DNA of 64,000 bases from Hirundichthys speculiger. Taxonomy: Eukaryota; Chordata; Actinopteri; Beloniformes; Exocoetidae. The stretch lies in the NCBI GenBank assembly GCA_018398805.1, contig JAGFBZ010000854.1, positions 496,001-560,000 of the forward strand, given 5' to 3'. The translations under genes were made by a program, and so were the position numbers. Below, in pieces: positions 46,201 through 56,975 of the stretch. Every line of letters begins with the position of its first letter. Positions within the stretch are counted from its first letter, which is position 1. The notes under the pieces are model-generated. The model worked only from the letters and a program-made list of their open reading frames with translations, ran no database searches and was not told where the DNA came from.

Positions 46201-49200
46201 TTAGTTGAACAGTACCAAGACATTTCTTTCTACTTGGATGAGCTGCAGTCATATGATTTTAAAGTTCTAGTCTTCAGAAAGCTCTTTGAAAGGTCAGAAA
46301 AGGGTGAGATGTTCTAGAATGGATTTCTAACAGCAGGTGGGACTTGAACATGACGCTTGTAGACGTGATTACCTTCTAGTTCCTGCTGGTTTGGTTCATT
46401 TCTAAATGATTTAGTTGAGAAGGAAGAGCAGAGGCTTCTGAAGCAGGAACTAGAAGGTCGCTGATGGCGTCTCTCTGGAAGTTAAACTGGAGCTGGTTTG
46501 GTTTTGGAAGGACTAATGTCTCATTATTTCCACAGAGAAAAGAGAAGAAGGCTAAAGGAGAACGGAGCACCAAGTCGGTGAGTTCAGAAGGCAGATGAGA
46601 TGCTACACCTCCCTGACCCCCCGTAAACGTCTCTGTGATTCCCAGCAGGCCTTTCAGATGGACATACCTGTGGAGCTATTCATGTCCCCGACTACCTTCC
46701 CCAAGGACCCGGCTCTGAGGAAGCAGCACCTGGAAGAGCTCATGATGAAGATCCATGGCTCCTTCAGCTTCATGCAGGTGCTCTCTAGCCTGAGCAGCCA
46801 ATCACAATCAAAGATCACATGTTTATCAGTCATCTTCATGTCGTTGGGCTTGTTCTCCTGGAGGACAGTAGCTGGTAGAGTAACGAATCTGCTTCCAGCT
46901 TCAGTCCTCTGAGAGGGAACACCTGCTACTTCAGGGATGTAACCAGGAAAACACCTGCATAGCTTCACTGCTGCTGTTAGAGCAGCTGTGTTGAAGAGGC
47001 TGAACGCTGCCACCTGCTGCTCAGGTGTTCGTGTCATCTTCATGATGATGGGTTTCTGCTACTCTGGTTTTACGGTTAGTTAATTAAAATAACTAACTCA
47101 GGAGGTCCCTTTGAGATGCTCAGTAACGAGCTGAAGCTTTGAATTTCTTTAGTTGGTGGTAGAAACGAGTCCTAAATGTCCTCGAGACGTCCTGGAGACG
47201 TCCTGGAGACGTCCTGGAGACGTCCTGGAGACGTCCTGGAGACCTGGGGGGGCGGGGTTATCCTGGGGGAGTCATGTTGAACCGTCTCTGTCTGGCTTTA
47301 ATAATTGACCCGTATTTAGATTGATCTACACTCACCTTTCAGTAAGAACTGGAGCTGCTGGTGGGAACAAACCAACCAGTAAAGGTTTAACAGCTCTCCA
47401 CCAGCTGGCGTCTCCGTCGGCTGGCGTCGTTGTCAGTCGGATTTTACATGAATTTAAAGGCTGATTCTTCAATTCAGGGCACTTTTGACTTTAGGAATTT
47501 TGAAAAAAAAAATGTTGTTTGAACTCTTTTTCGATGTCAGATGGTTGATTTGGTCTGAACATGGATCTGAGCAGAGCTTTGATCGTACTTCATGATCATT
47601 TGATATTATGGTCTGTTCAAAGTTGTCACAGAGTAATGTCGTTACCATCACAACAACAAAAGACTGATTTTAATCAGAATCATTCCAGTAACTGAACGTG
47701 TTCGATAAGAATCATCTTCTCAGAGTTTAGGTGCTTCAAAAGACATTTTAACAACACGTTCTCTCATCACCGTCTCCGGTCGGCCTACGTGATGGAGACA
47801 ATTTTCCCTTTTTGCTGAAAATGTTATTTCGGTTTTAGACGCATTAAGTTGGCTAGGCTACATTGTACATTAGATATATGTAAATAAAGTGAAGTTTCTT
47901 ATTAATTGAATTAGAATATTTAAATAGGAACATGTTAGTAATGACGCCTCAAAACATATTCTTGGAACAGGTTGTCTAAAACATCAAATTACTTCCAAAC
48001 GTGGGTTTCTGCCTCACGTCTTGATTGTCGCCTCCAGCATTGAATTAGCATCCAAAAATGAAGCTAACGGTTGCTAAAAACTTTATTGTTCTGTAATGAT
48101 GGATCTAAGAGAGACAGAAATATTTAACAAATATAAACGATATAAATATGAAAAATTTCTAAGTTATGAAGAAATGCAAAATGTTTTAATGTAGCACTTT
48201 TTATGACTTTATCATCAAGCAGATGTCAGCACATCTGGGTTGGAGTCTGGAGACATTTTCTTCAAAGCTGCTGCAGCCTTGGTCCAGATGTGCTGCATCA
48301 TCTGTATCTGATCCAGGTGTTGGTAGAAATGCAGGTAAATGCTCAGGAACGGCGCTAACGCCCTCTTCAGGCTGCTAATCGTCTGTTTTCTTCTGCTCAG
48401 GACTCTCTCCTGGACGGTGAAAACTCTCCCAGAAGCTGCCAGTCTGGACTGAAGAGACGTCCGTCCAGAGCTCCGTCTCCTCTGGGTAACTGGACTAAAC
48501 CAGATTAAACCCCAGCAGCCCGCCGGTCTCATGGTTCTGGTCTAGTCTTCACGATGGAGGAGATGTGGAGCCATTCTGTTGGTTAGAAGCTAAACTAGAA
48601 ATATGGCTTCTCCATCTGCAGACCATCCTAGTTAAAAGAACTTTATCTGTTTTAAAGTTATGTGCAATCAGATTTGTGGGCGTGGCTCAGGTGTGTTGTT
48701 AGGGAAACAGCCAGGTTGAGTGTTTTCATATCTGATGAGATCAGCTGAGGACTAGAGCTGAGGTTTGTAGACTGAACCTGGAGCTCCTTTCATGGTTAGG
48801 GGTTAGAGGTTAGAGGTTAGAGGTTAGGGGTTAGGGGTTAGGGTCCTCATAACATTGGACAGAAGACACCAAGTGTCCAGGATCAGCGCTGAAGGTAGCA
48901 GAAGGTGATCAATTCTCCTCCTGATTACAAATATTTAGTTGAATGTCTTGAATCACATTTTTATTCCTTCAGTGTTTCTTACATTTGCTGGTGAATTAAA
49001 AGGGCGGGAAAACGAACTGAGAATCTTTAATTTGTTGAGATTTTCTGTTTATGATGAAACTGATCAACGTGACGTCCTGTTCAGGTGAGACCCGTCCAGC
49101 AGGTCCAGGTGAGCCTGAGCAGAAACAGCAGGGTGTAGGTGAAGGTTGAGGGTGTAGGTGACGGTGTAGATGAGGCTGTAGGTCGTAGGTGATGGTGGAG

Positions 49201-52200
49201 GGTGTAGGTCGTAGGTGACGGTTGAGGGTGTAGGTCGCGGGTGACGGTTGGGGGTGTAGGTCGCGGGTGACGGTTGGGGGTGTAGGTCGTAGGTGACGGT
49301 TGGGGGTGTAGGTCGCGGGTGACGGTTGGGGGTGTAGGTCGCGGGTGACGGTTGGGGGTGTAGGTCGCGGGTGACGGTTGGGGGTGTAGGTCGCGGGTGA
49401 CGGTTGGGGGTGTAGGTCGCGGGTGACGGTTGGGGGTGTAGGTCGTAGGTGACGGTGTAGATGAGGCTGTAGGTCGCAGGTGACGGTGACGGTTGAGGGT
49501 GTAGGTCGCAGGTGACGGTTGAGGGTGTAGGTCGCAGGTGACGGTTGAGGGTGTAGGTCGTAGGTGACGGTCGAGGGTGTAGGTGACGGTGTAGGTGATG
49601 GTTGAGGGTGTAGGTGACGGTTGAGGGTGTAGGTCGTAGGTGACAGTTGGGGGTGTAGGTCGTAGGTGATGGTTGAGGGTGTAGGTGAGGGTGTAGGTGA
49701 TGGTTGAACTCCTGGCTCAGTGACTGTTAAAGGTCTGCTCCATGGAAATATTTCTGAAGATCAGATTTCTAGACGCTCAGGTTGAGTTGACGCTCATCTT
49801 CATGGATGACCTCATCCACGGGTGTTGCTGTGAATCTTCCTAAACCCACTGATTACTTGTTTTTTGTTGCTGTCCAGACCTGTTCTTCTGGTCTGGACGG
49901 TTCTGGAGCAGAAGTAGTGGTTCATGTCTGCAGTTTTACGTGGTCTTGTTTCTGAACACACTGCTGATCAGATCTCAGTGGGGCTTGTTTGGGGTTTGTA
50001 GGTGTACTTCAGGCAAAGACTGGCTCTCTTCTGAGAGGGATGCAGGTTTAATCTTGATCTTCAGCTCAACTAATAAAGCAGGAGTCCTGTGCTTGATGTT
50101 GGACTCATAAATCCAACTTCTGCTCCAAAACCTGTCTTGACATTTTAATTGAATCAAACTTAAAGCTCAGAATGTGTCAATCCTGAACCATCTTCTGTTT
50201 TTTCTCCCAACTATCCAGCTCAGGGGGGTTTGAGGAGTCCAGCTGAAGTCCTGCCCAAAGTCCTGCATGTGAGCTGCTGTCTTCACTGTTCCAGACAAAT
50301 GTGACTGAGGTGTTGATGAGGGGAACCGATGTTTCTGAACCTCTGTGTTCTTGAATGTGCTCGTCGTGTATGAATGTGCAGTAGTTGTTGGTGTCCATAT
50401 TCTGCTCTTCTTCTTCTTTCTGCTGAAGTTCTGATATGTTTTCATCTTGGACATGACTGAAGGCTCAAAACAGAAGCACAGATGTTGGTTGATCTCAAGT
50501 GCTCTGGAGGGGTCCTGACCTTTTATCACTCTTAATAAAGGCCACTAGTGCCACAAAAACTAAAAAAAGAAGCGAAACGTTTTTGGTTGTGGGGGAATGT
50601 TGGCTGAAGACGAGCAGAATATGGACGCTGGACTGTCTTCCGCCTGCATTCATCCTTCTCTGTTCCTTCGTTCAGTCCACCCCGCTGCCTGCTAGACTTA
50701 TGGAGCGTAGAGCCAGTCTGACCAGTGGGGAGCAGAGTCTGGAGACCAGTGACCTGGAGCTCTCCTCCAAGGACCTACCTCATGTCAGAGCAGAACCCGG
50801 CCATCAGATACAACGTATGATGTTCTCAGTTGGTGTCTGGCTGTTAAAGGTGTCTTGTTTCTACAGGAGCCTCTCCAGCTGGCGGACAGGAAGTCGTTTT
50901 CCTCCCCGCCACGGTACTGCGGGGAGTCGGCTGGCGCTGGTTCAGAAGAGAAGAGCAGTCCTTGTGTAAGTGGCAAGTCATGGTCCCGGCAGATGATTGG
51001 ATCTGAAATGGAGGTTGACTGTCCCTCTCTGAACCAGACACCAGTAACCGGTTCAGGGAAGCAGTCCCCCTGTAATGGCCTGAGATCCTGCACCTCCACG
51101 CCCCCCCAGCCAGAGACCTTCTCCACCCCTCCCAGCAGGCAGGGCCCTCACCTCCACACAGTTCCAGAACATTCAGTCAGTAAGTTTACCAGAACCATCC
51201 TCACTGGTTGCTCCTGAGCAGAAGGTGAGTTTCCACCAGTGGCTGGTCCAGGATAGTTTTAACCAGGGGGGGCCCCTGGTCTAGGGTCACCTCAGGGTAA
51301 AACTATCCTAATCCTACAGGTAGTTTGATCCAAACACGTACCTGTCATGGCAAAGCTACTCAAAGGGCCGAAGAACTTCTGGGTGGTGGTTTTGACTTGG
51401 TGCTGATCGGATACGCTGTGGGCCCAGACTGGGGCCGTGCTCTGATCCTCTGGTATCCCTGTCCCCCCCTCCCCCAGGCATTCAAAGCAGGGTCAGTGTT
51501 GCCCCAGAACGGAGATCTGCACTACAAACCAAGCCCGTCGGCCTTCGAGCAACGTTACAGCACTGCTAGCACTCAAACGCCACCCGAGTTCGCTCCTCCA
51601 GATGACGAGCCCCAGCTGGGTACGTTGACGCTCCCACCGGTGACTCTGCAGCCCTTTGGGGGGCCAACTTACTGCTTTTCTGTGTGGTCTCTCCAGTGTA
51701 CCAGTCTGATTACTCCGCGGGTAGCGGTGGACAGAACTTCCTGTCCCCGGGCCAGTTAGGAGGAAGTGTGGCTCGACCCAGCCAGTCGTACTACTCCAGA
51801 GGATCTGTCAGAGGTATGGCACGTGGTGGCAAGGGACTGCACCAAAACCTTCGGTCTTCTGGTTGGCACAGAGGTATCTACCCTTAACTCTCCCACCTCC
51901 TTCAGGCCTTTCACTGCTTTTCCTGCTCTGTAGATGTGTTCATGGTGAAGGATGGAGTAGCGTTGTAGCATGACGTCATCTTAGGGGTTTTCCTGACGCC
52001 GTATCTTCTCTCCAGGAGGATCCTATGTCTCTCAGGCTCATCTCCGGGACTCCGGGCCTCTCCTCTACGCTGCCAGGGTGAGTCGGTCCTGCTCAGCTTC
52101 TGTCAAATCAGATGAGTTCAGTTGAAACTAAACAGTTTTATCTGCTAATTTAGTTTCAGTTCAATTTGTACGTACAGCAGTCAAAGGAGGTTGGCATCTT

Positions 52201-54971
52201 CGTTAGTTTACTAGTTTCATGGACACGTACAGCTGAGGATCATCGGAAATGTTGTCCAATAGCAGCAGCTGATGGAAGCGGGTGTAGCGGGCAGGCTTCA
52301 TGAAATAAGAGGATTACTATTGATCATCTCCGTGCTAAATGGAGCACCACTGCCTTTAACGAGAGCGAATAAAATTAACAATTAGTCTGCAGTCCGAAAT
52401 TCTGCCCTGAATGGACCTTTCTGGGAGCTTCGGTGTGACTGACTGGTTCTGGAACCGGATGAACCGAGGTGCGGAGACCCATTGTGTTGGCTTGACTGAC
52501 TGGTTCTGGAACTGGAGGAACCGAGGCGTGGAGACCCGTCGTGTCGGTGCGACTGACTGGTTCTGGTTCTGGAACCGGAAGAACCGAGGCGTGGAGACCC
52601 GTCGTGACTGACTGGTTCTGGATCTGGAGGAACTGAGGCGTGGAGACCTGTCGTGACTGACTGGTTCTGGATCTGGAGGAACCGAGGCGTGGAGACCCAG
52701 TGTGACTGACTGGTTCTGGACCAAGGCAGAGAACTTCCAGACCCTCAACCCTCTGAGTTTTGGTGACCAGCTCACGATGTGTCTGTTGGAAGCTGCTACA
52801 AAAAGGCAAAGTTCTTTTATTTATGAACACATCTGCATCTACTAAAGGAGCATTAATGATATTAAAACATCCAGTTGAAGTCTTCCATATCCTGGTTATT
52901 TACACATGTAGAGTGAAAAATAACAGTCCAAGACTAGAACCCTGAGGAACACCATGACCAAATCTGATGTTTGAAGACTCTTCACGCACATGAAGAAACT
53001 GGAATCAGATAAATTGTCATAAACACGTTTTACAGCAAACTTTTACCCCTCAACTTCTAAAAAAAATTAGCTTAGAAAATGTTTCCCAGGGGGCGCTAGT
53101 GCGCAGTGATGGAGTAGGACGTGCCTCTAAGGGGCTCTGTGTTACCTCCTTTTATAATGAATATCTACTGCACACAAAGGTTTTCTGGTACTACGGGTTG
53201 CTTGGCTTCATGATGACCAACAAGGAGAGAGAAACTCAAACTGGGAGAGGCGTAGCCTCCAACGCTGCTAGCAATGAAGCTATGTTAGCCACTATCAATA
53301 AACAAGGTGCGGCGCTTGCTAAAGTTTCATCTACAGTGTTCCGTAATACAGTTTTCTTTTTTTTTTTTTTATTTAATGGTTGGTTGACTTCTTTTTGTTT
53401 TGTACCTGATTTGTCTGCCTGTTTTTCCTGCCAAGCCCCCAACCCTAACCCCCCCACAGTCATGATACTGGGACATTACTCTCTGGACCTCCCTGGTTCT
53501 TATGTCATTGACTATTCCCACCATCTAAACAATGCTATCACAATTTGTTGGACTGACTTGAGATGCGCATCTCTTACGAACCGTTTATGATTTGTGTTTG
53601 TGCTGTGATCTGTTTTTGTGTGTTTTGTTGTATGGAAAACCTTCAAAATAAAATGCATTAAAAAAGAAAATGTTTCCCAGCTGCGGGAGTCGTTAGGGTT
53701 ACTCGTTTCTGAGAACTAAACTGTGGAGTTCCTACTGAGGACAAGAGAAGTCACATGTGGATTTTAGACTTGGGTTGGGTCTTTTGAATAGAGAACAGAT
53801 GTTTGTAGTCTGGTCTGCTGCATCTTCATCTTCTTCTGCTGCTCTTTTTCAGGATTCAGGATACCAACACATCTACAGACGAGGAGGGAGACCAAACTCC
53901 AGTGGTGAGTGTTTAGAGGAGTGATCTGTTGCTGGAGTTAACACTTTTTACTGCTGAAATCAGCTGCACAAATCTTAAAATGACAGGTGACCTGAAAACT
54001 GGATATTTGACTTTTGAAGACTATATTTAATTATTGAAAGTCAGGAAAACGGACATGAAAACCATCACGGTTGGCCCTCTAGATGATGTACACACATAAA
54101 ACCAGTGTTCAGAAGATGAGTCCACAGCAGAAGTGTGTTTAGTGATCTGACTCATCAGGACACTGTTCAGTTTAGCTTTAAGGCAGCCAGGTTACTGGAT
54201 TTGGACGTCATTAAAACACTGTACGGTATTTTTTTCAGCAGTCTGGTCGGTGGAGTGTTAACTGTGCGTTATAACTAAAACATAATTATAACACTTTTTA
54301 TTTTAAAGCACCTTTCAAAAAGGAAAAAAATGGGTGACTTTACAGAACAAACTTCTCACTTGCACATCTGGATGGTTTGTGTCGTTTGCTCTGCAGCAGC
54401 CTGGAGCGACTCTTCCCAGGTCAGCAGTCCAGACCGGGACGGAGCCTTCACCATGGTGGACTCTGGTCACGGAGACTCCCTGTCGGTGTCCACAGTGGAG
54501 GTCCCGCTCACTCCCCACAGCCACCACCCCACCACCCTGCTGCCCATGCAGCTGTACCCGCTGTCCCAGCCTCTGCGAGTGGCCTTCACCGCCTTTCGCA
54601 CCGCCAACTTTGCACCGGGCAACCTCGACCAGCCCATTGTGTTCGACCAGCTGCACAGCAACCTGGGGGATATGTACGACACCCACATCGGCCGGTTCAC
54701 CTGTCCAGTGAACGGCAGTTATGTCTTCATCTTTCACATCCTGAAGTTGGCCATCAATGTTCCTCTCTACGTCAACCTCATGAGGAACGAGGACGTCATG
54801 GTGTCGGCGTACGCCAATGACGGAGCCCCAGATCACGAGACCGCCAGTAACCATGCCATCCTACCTCTCTTCCAGGGGGACCAGGTGTGGCTGAGGTTGC
54901 ACCGCGGTGCCATCTATGGCAGCACATGGAAGTACAGCACCTTCTCCGGGTTTCTACTGTACCAGGACTGA
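37226..54971 (+). CDS. CAPRIN2: CAPRIN2 (caprin family, C-terminal C1q domain), 18 coding exons
   Basis: Caprin-2 is a cytoplasmic RNA-granule protein linked to Wnt/LRP6 signalling. Coding exons: 37226-37444, 37511-37574, 37646-37732, 41493-41732, 43578-43661, 45388-45498, 45834-45871, 45948-46175, 46536-46577, 46649-46777, 48401-48485, 50676-50814, 50867-51224, 51478-51619, 51697-51873, 52016-52077, 53853-53904, 54397-54971. Order of landmarks: start MVQLSPSP; GYETYIEDGLICLKHKIRNL; coiled-coil helix (AEKYDEVIHNLDFARELH, QKKASKKEQLVKMEAERRRL); MDLLDG; FPKDPALRKQHLEELMMKIH; STASTQTPP; YYSRGSVRGMARGGKG (RG-rich); C1q. After removing one surplus base in exons 2, 4, 5, 11, 12 and 13 the product is about 941 residues, slightly shorter than human. 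The start is the ATG homologous to the human MVQLF site. Confidence 0.95.
37511..37574 (+). CDS. CAPRIN2: CAPRIN2 exon 2, one surplus base
   Basis: The exon reads LKLKDYQKEAES, then should continue GESLNKDQK to match the family (SGEHLNPDQ). It has 64 bases where flanking phases require 63. Removing one G of GGG at 37547-37549 restores frame; as written it reads GRVPEQRPE. Confidence 0.85.
38080..38430 (+). mobile_element. Decayed L2-type LINE remnant, CAPRIN2 intron 3
   Basis: Pieces such as aaaaaccttggtgcacattt (KNLGAHL), ctccaactgctccagaactc (LQLLQNSA) and, at 38550-38640, FKVLLLVLNVL resemble the L2 reverse-transcriptase C-terminus. Frames are broken. Confidence 0.5.
38440..38492. repeat. 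Telomere-like palindrome, CAPRIN2 intron 3
   Basis: Telomere-like words face each other: the perfect 16-base palindrome CCTAACCCGGGTTAGG at 38448-38463 is followed by aggggttaac and ctaacccctaacccc. Confidence 0.75.
38680..39420. repeat. Two-copy duplication of about 310 bases, CAPRIN2 intron 3
   Basis: Block 38690-38998 (aacatcaggaccagagagac through cagctccagtgtttccc) recurs at 39127-39420 with small differences. It probably reflects two decayed copies of one transposon end. Confidence 0.8.
39630..40063. mobile_element. Pogo/Tigger-like non-autonomous DNA element
   Basis: The element is bounded by CAGTAATCCC (39630) and GGGATTACTG (ending 40063) and flanked by TA on both sides, as expected for Tc1/mariner/pogo insertion. 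The right end gaccgcgaagtgtgagggat resembles Tigger-type termini. No transposase frame is seen in its 434 bases. Confidence 0.7.
40073..40093. repeat. (GT)n microsatellite
   Basis: About ten GT dinucleotides. The rest of CAPRIN2 intron 3 up to 41492 shows no gene or transposon that I recognise. Confidence 0.95.
41493..41732 (+). CDS. CAPRIN2: CAPRIN2 exon 4, one surplus base
   Basis: The exon begins LLKAQKKASKKEQLVKMEAE and reaches GHNQAPHIPAP; the end should read SLQRLNQLASTLGVTRDQRL. The two halves are in different frames. Dropping one C from the C6 run at 41665-41670 joins them and gives phase 2, as exon 5 (AG|T TTG GAG) needs. Confidence 0.85.
41990..42595. repeat. 30-bp minisatellite, CAPRIN2 intron 4
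   Basis: About 20 highly regular copies of a 30-base unit (ggtggcagtaatgaccccgg then ctgacctcta). Two minus-strand frames stay open because 30 is a multiple of 3 (HLEVSRGHYC and LLPPGGQPGS). Neither has features of a gene. Confidence 0.95.
42715..42990 (-). mobile_element. LINE 3'-end-like fragment
   Basis: The word tttatttgtcccacaatggg followed by gaaatttaca is a common fish LINE 3' region in antisense. AT-rich sequence follows, and a short caattcaattcaat run at 42978. Family assignment is uncertain. The rest of intron 4 (42991-43577) shows nothing else. Confidence 0.5.
43578..43661 (+). CDS. CAPRIN2: CAPRIN2 exon 5, one surplus base
   Basis: The exon reads LEEQMEKASLAYMDLLDGNG then QTS; the end must read GSTY across the junction into exon 6 (KLLKEELLRLMNYKYF), matching human GTTYKHL. 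One base in or beside GGCC (43648-43651) is surplus, with 84 bases where 83 fit the phases. Confidence 0.8.
44298..44560 (-). mobile_element. Recurrent (GAATT)n-tailed element end, copy 3 (minus)
   Basis: This starts with (AATTC)n, then gctttatttgtatagcgtct, cagagacccagatcatgacc and ggtaaaaaaaattcccacag, the reverse complement of the copy at 13275. The rest of CAPRIN2 intron 5 (43662-45387) holds only an ATTAACCAGGTAAG-type repeat scrap near 43790 and unrecognised sequence. Confidence 0.75.
47185..47240. repeat. 11-bp direct repeat, CAPRIN2 intron 10
   Basis: About five copies of ctggagacgtc. The rest of intron 10 (46778-48400) shows no gene or transposon that I recognise. Confidence 0.85.
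48401..48485 (+). CDS. CAPRIN2: CAPRIN2 exon 11, probable surplus base at the donor
   Basis: The exon follows FMQ and reads DSLLDGENSPRSCQSGLKRR then PSRAPSPL (human FMQESVLDFD). It ends ctctgg|gtaact in phase 1, but exon 12 is open only in phase 0. One G of GGG at 48484-48486 is probably surplus. Confidence 0.7.
48795..48845. repeat. TTAGGG-like array, CAPRIN2 intron 11
   Basis: About seven copies of ggttagaggttaggggttag-type words, with TTAGGG on the CAPRIN2 coding strand. Confidence 0.85.
49135..49705. repeat. 24-bp GTGTAGGTCG minisatellite, CAPRIN2 intron 11
   Basis: About 22 copies of ggtgtaggtcgcgggtgacg plus gttgg or gttga. The centre is very homogeneous and the edges degenerate. The rest of intron 11 to 50675 shows nothing recognised. 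Confidence 0.93.
50676..50814 (+). CDS. CAPRIN2: CAPRIN2 exon 12, probable surplus base
   Basis: The exon reads STPLPARLMERRASLTSGEQ and LELSSKDLPHVRAEP. It has 139 bases, yet exon 13 starts in phase 0 (EPLQ, matching human QEPLQ). Dropping one C of CCC at 50796-50798 gives AEPAIRYN then EPLQ. The following intron (50815-50866) is only 52 bases. Confidence 0.7.
50867..51224 (+). CDS. CAPRIN2: CAPRIN2 exon 13, one surplus base
   Basis: The first part (EPLQLADRKSFSSPPRYCGE onward) and the last part (STQFQNIQSVSLPEPSSLVA then PEQK) lie in different frames. Both match the family in place and order (human EPLQ and PFQAMQTVF). Removing one C from the C7 run at 51101-51107 joins them and leaves 357 bases, phase 0 to 0. 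Confidence 0.85.
52430..52715. repeat. Minisatellite of about 40-60 bp, CAPRIN2 intron 16
   Basis: About six copies of ctgactggttctgg followed by ggaaccgaggcgtggagacc, with variable spacing. Confidence 0.85.
53074..53680 (+). mobile_element. Retroelement insertion with 16-bp target-site duplication, CAPRIN2 intron 16
   Basis: The word agaaaatgtttcccag occurs at 53074-53089 and again at 53665-53680, bracketing 575 bases that end aataaaatgcattaaaa. This is the signature of a non-LTR retrotransposition. The insert starts ggggcgctagtgcgcagtga, has a short frame with MTNKERETQTGRGVASNAAS, then a T-run, then ITICWTDLRCASLTNRL and a stop. It looks like 5' and 3' ends of a LINE brought together, that is, a non-autonomous derivative. 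Family not identified. Confidence 0.8.
54397..54971 (+). CDS. CAPRIN2: CAPRIN2 last exon with C1q domain
   Basis: The exon begins AAWSDSSQVSSPDRDGAF, then the C1q jelly-roll: QPLRVAFTAFRTANFAPG, DQPIVFDQLHSNLG, GRFTCPVNGSYVFIFHIL, VPLYVNLMRNEDVMVSAY, GDQVWLRLHRGAIYGS and end TFSGFLLYQD before TGA at 54969-54971. It is intact and in frame. The C1q domain is expected to trimerise. Confidence 0.97.
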
Positions 54972-55596
54972 AGGAAGTTCTGCACCTTCTCTGGCTTCCT
55001 GCTGCCCCAGGACTGACAGGCCAACAGCCCGTTGATGGGAGGACTATGTGCTTCGCTCTACATGATGATAAAAAGATATTTGAGAGCTCTTCTTGCGAGG
55101 TTCATTCAAACAGATGGTGTTCATATTTGAACCCACCAGTTTAAAATGGGTCCATGGAGGTCCGTGACCGCTGTTTCCAACAAAGGTTGGACGTATTTGA
55201 ATTCAGTTCAATAGTCAATGATGGTGTTGCTGCCTGTGATATGAGGACATCTGGGACTTGAACTCTGTTCTGCTGCTGTAACTGGTTGTGAATCGCATAA
55301 CTTCTACAGCTTCACCTGCCAGTCATAACCTTTATGCAATGTTCTGAATTTGTGCCTTTTTGTTTTGAGTGGCTTGTGGATGACTGAGCCGGATGCTGGT
55401 GAGCTGGGTGAATGGCTTAGGGCTCAGGTGAACTTTCTTGGCAGCACTGCTTGATGCTGCTGTCTATGCATTCAGCCGCACTGCTGGGGGGGGAGAACGA
55501 CACGACGATGACGACTGGTGTTCTTGGTGGTGGGTTTGGTGTCAGACACTGACTGCTTTAAGTGATGGAAGTGGTCTGTTGGTGTGCCTGAATAAA
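54972..55596 (+). terminator. CAPRIN2: CAPRIN2 3' UTR and polyadenylation signal
   Basis: The 3' UTR runs from the stop to AATAAA at 55591-55596. A duplicated fragment of the coding end (tctgcaccttctctggcttc, 54979 on) lies just after the stop. Confidence 0.7.
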
Positions 55597-55719
55597 AGAT
55601 GAGCAGTGAAGTTTTGGTGTCTTATTTTGTTTCAGCTAACACATAGTTGGTCCCTTAAACTGGCCTGAAGCCAGAGCTTTTCCCCTTTAGAATAAATAAT
55701 TTGTTACCAGTAGGGTTAA

Positions 55720-55895
55720 GGTAGGATTGAAAGGTTGGTTGCCAAACCACCTGCGAAGAAGCAAAGCAATTAGGGGGTCTGGGAGCCCCCCAGAAAATTT
55801 TGACCAAAAAGGATGCAAATGGTGCAATCTGGTGACATCTGCTGTGGCCAAAATCAGCTCCATATTTTAGGGGGGTTTTGAGTAATTCCTTTCTT

Positions 55896-55929
<34 letters not shown>

Positions 55930-55935
55930 GTCAAA
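55720..55935. mobile_element. Repeated element pair (relative at 62615-62755)
   Basis: Shared blocks are ggttggttgcca, agggggtctgggagcccc and gaccaaaaaggatgcaaatg then gtgcaatctggtgac, ending in a T-run. Family unknown. Confidence 0.65.
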
Positions 55936-56009
55936 TTTTCCAAAATTATCAGGCAAAAAAGCAGCAAATCATCTGAGTACATTTTAAGGTTAAAGAGCAA
56001 CCTTTAAAA

Positions 56010-56975
56010 GTAGGGGTGCACGATAATTATCGGGCTCGTAACAGGAAATTATGACGTCATTTTGACAAGTCTGATATCTTGTCCAATAGCCCCGATAACA
56101 TATTTTGTCAACACAGCAGTGCCTCGCTCGCTCTGAAACCCAATAACTTTCAGTGAAATGTTATGTTCAAGTGACATCGGCATAATCAGAAAAACGAATA
56201 CTCAGTAAGGAAAATCAAGAAAGAAAACCCCTCATGCCAGAAAACAACTTGTTAGTTGGGTCATCATTTTGGTAGTTGCTGACTTGACTTGATATTTGCA
56301 GTATTTTCCCACGTTACACATAAAAAAAAATAGAAAAGGCCAAAAGAACGACTAGCAAACGAGGGAATTGATGAATTTATGTTACACCTTGAATGCACCC
56401 TGCAGCACCGCGTTGATGAAAACAACATGGCGGTGATTGTATGGAACTTCGTTAAAGTTTCAGAAGATAGTTGGATGGTTATTTGTGACAAATGCTCCAA
56501 GTTCCAGGAGGGAAAAGTAGCACAAGCTTTAATACGTCAAACCTGATCAGCCATCTGAAATGTAACCATCGCTTGGACTGAGTTTTGAAATCGTGCCAAC
56601 TTGAGCTAGCACTAACATGAGCTAACGCTAATGTGAGCTTGCCAGTAGCAGAGAATTCACCAGGACTTACACACACAGATATTTCCATCAGTTCAAAGAG
56701 ACTTTATTTTTTATATCAGTCAGTAATTAACCTTATTTAAGTTGATGTGAGATATCAAATAGGTTTGTTTGATTGCTTTATGAAAATGTTTGAGAGGCTT
56801 GACAATAGTTTTTTGTTGGAAAAAAAATAAATATCTGTTCATTTGAGGAGTCAAAACTATTTTTTATTCATAGTATTGTCATGATGATCTTAGGTATAAG
56901 TGTGTGTTATTGGTATCAGCCTTTAGGAGCTGAAAGTTATCGGTTTTAAAAAACAGTTATCGTGTATAGATCAGC
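56010..56975 (+). mobile_element. hAT-type DNA transposon remnant with BED finger
   Basis: The left end taggggtgcacgataattat is typical of fish hAT elements. Around 56430-56580 a broken BED zinc finger can be read: VIVWNFVKVSEDSWMVICDK then NTSNLISHLKCNH in another frame. The right end is not clear because other repeat sequence follows (56975-57180). Confidence 0.7.

Noticed and set aside
53099..53590. 163-codon frame as a gene
   Set aside because: It lies wholly inside a retroelement bounded by a 16-bp target-site duplication.
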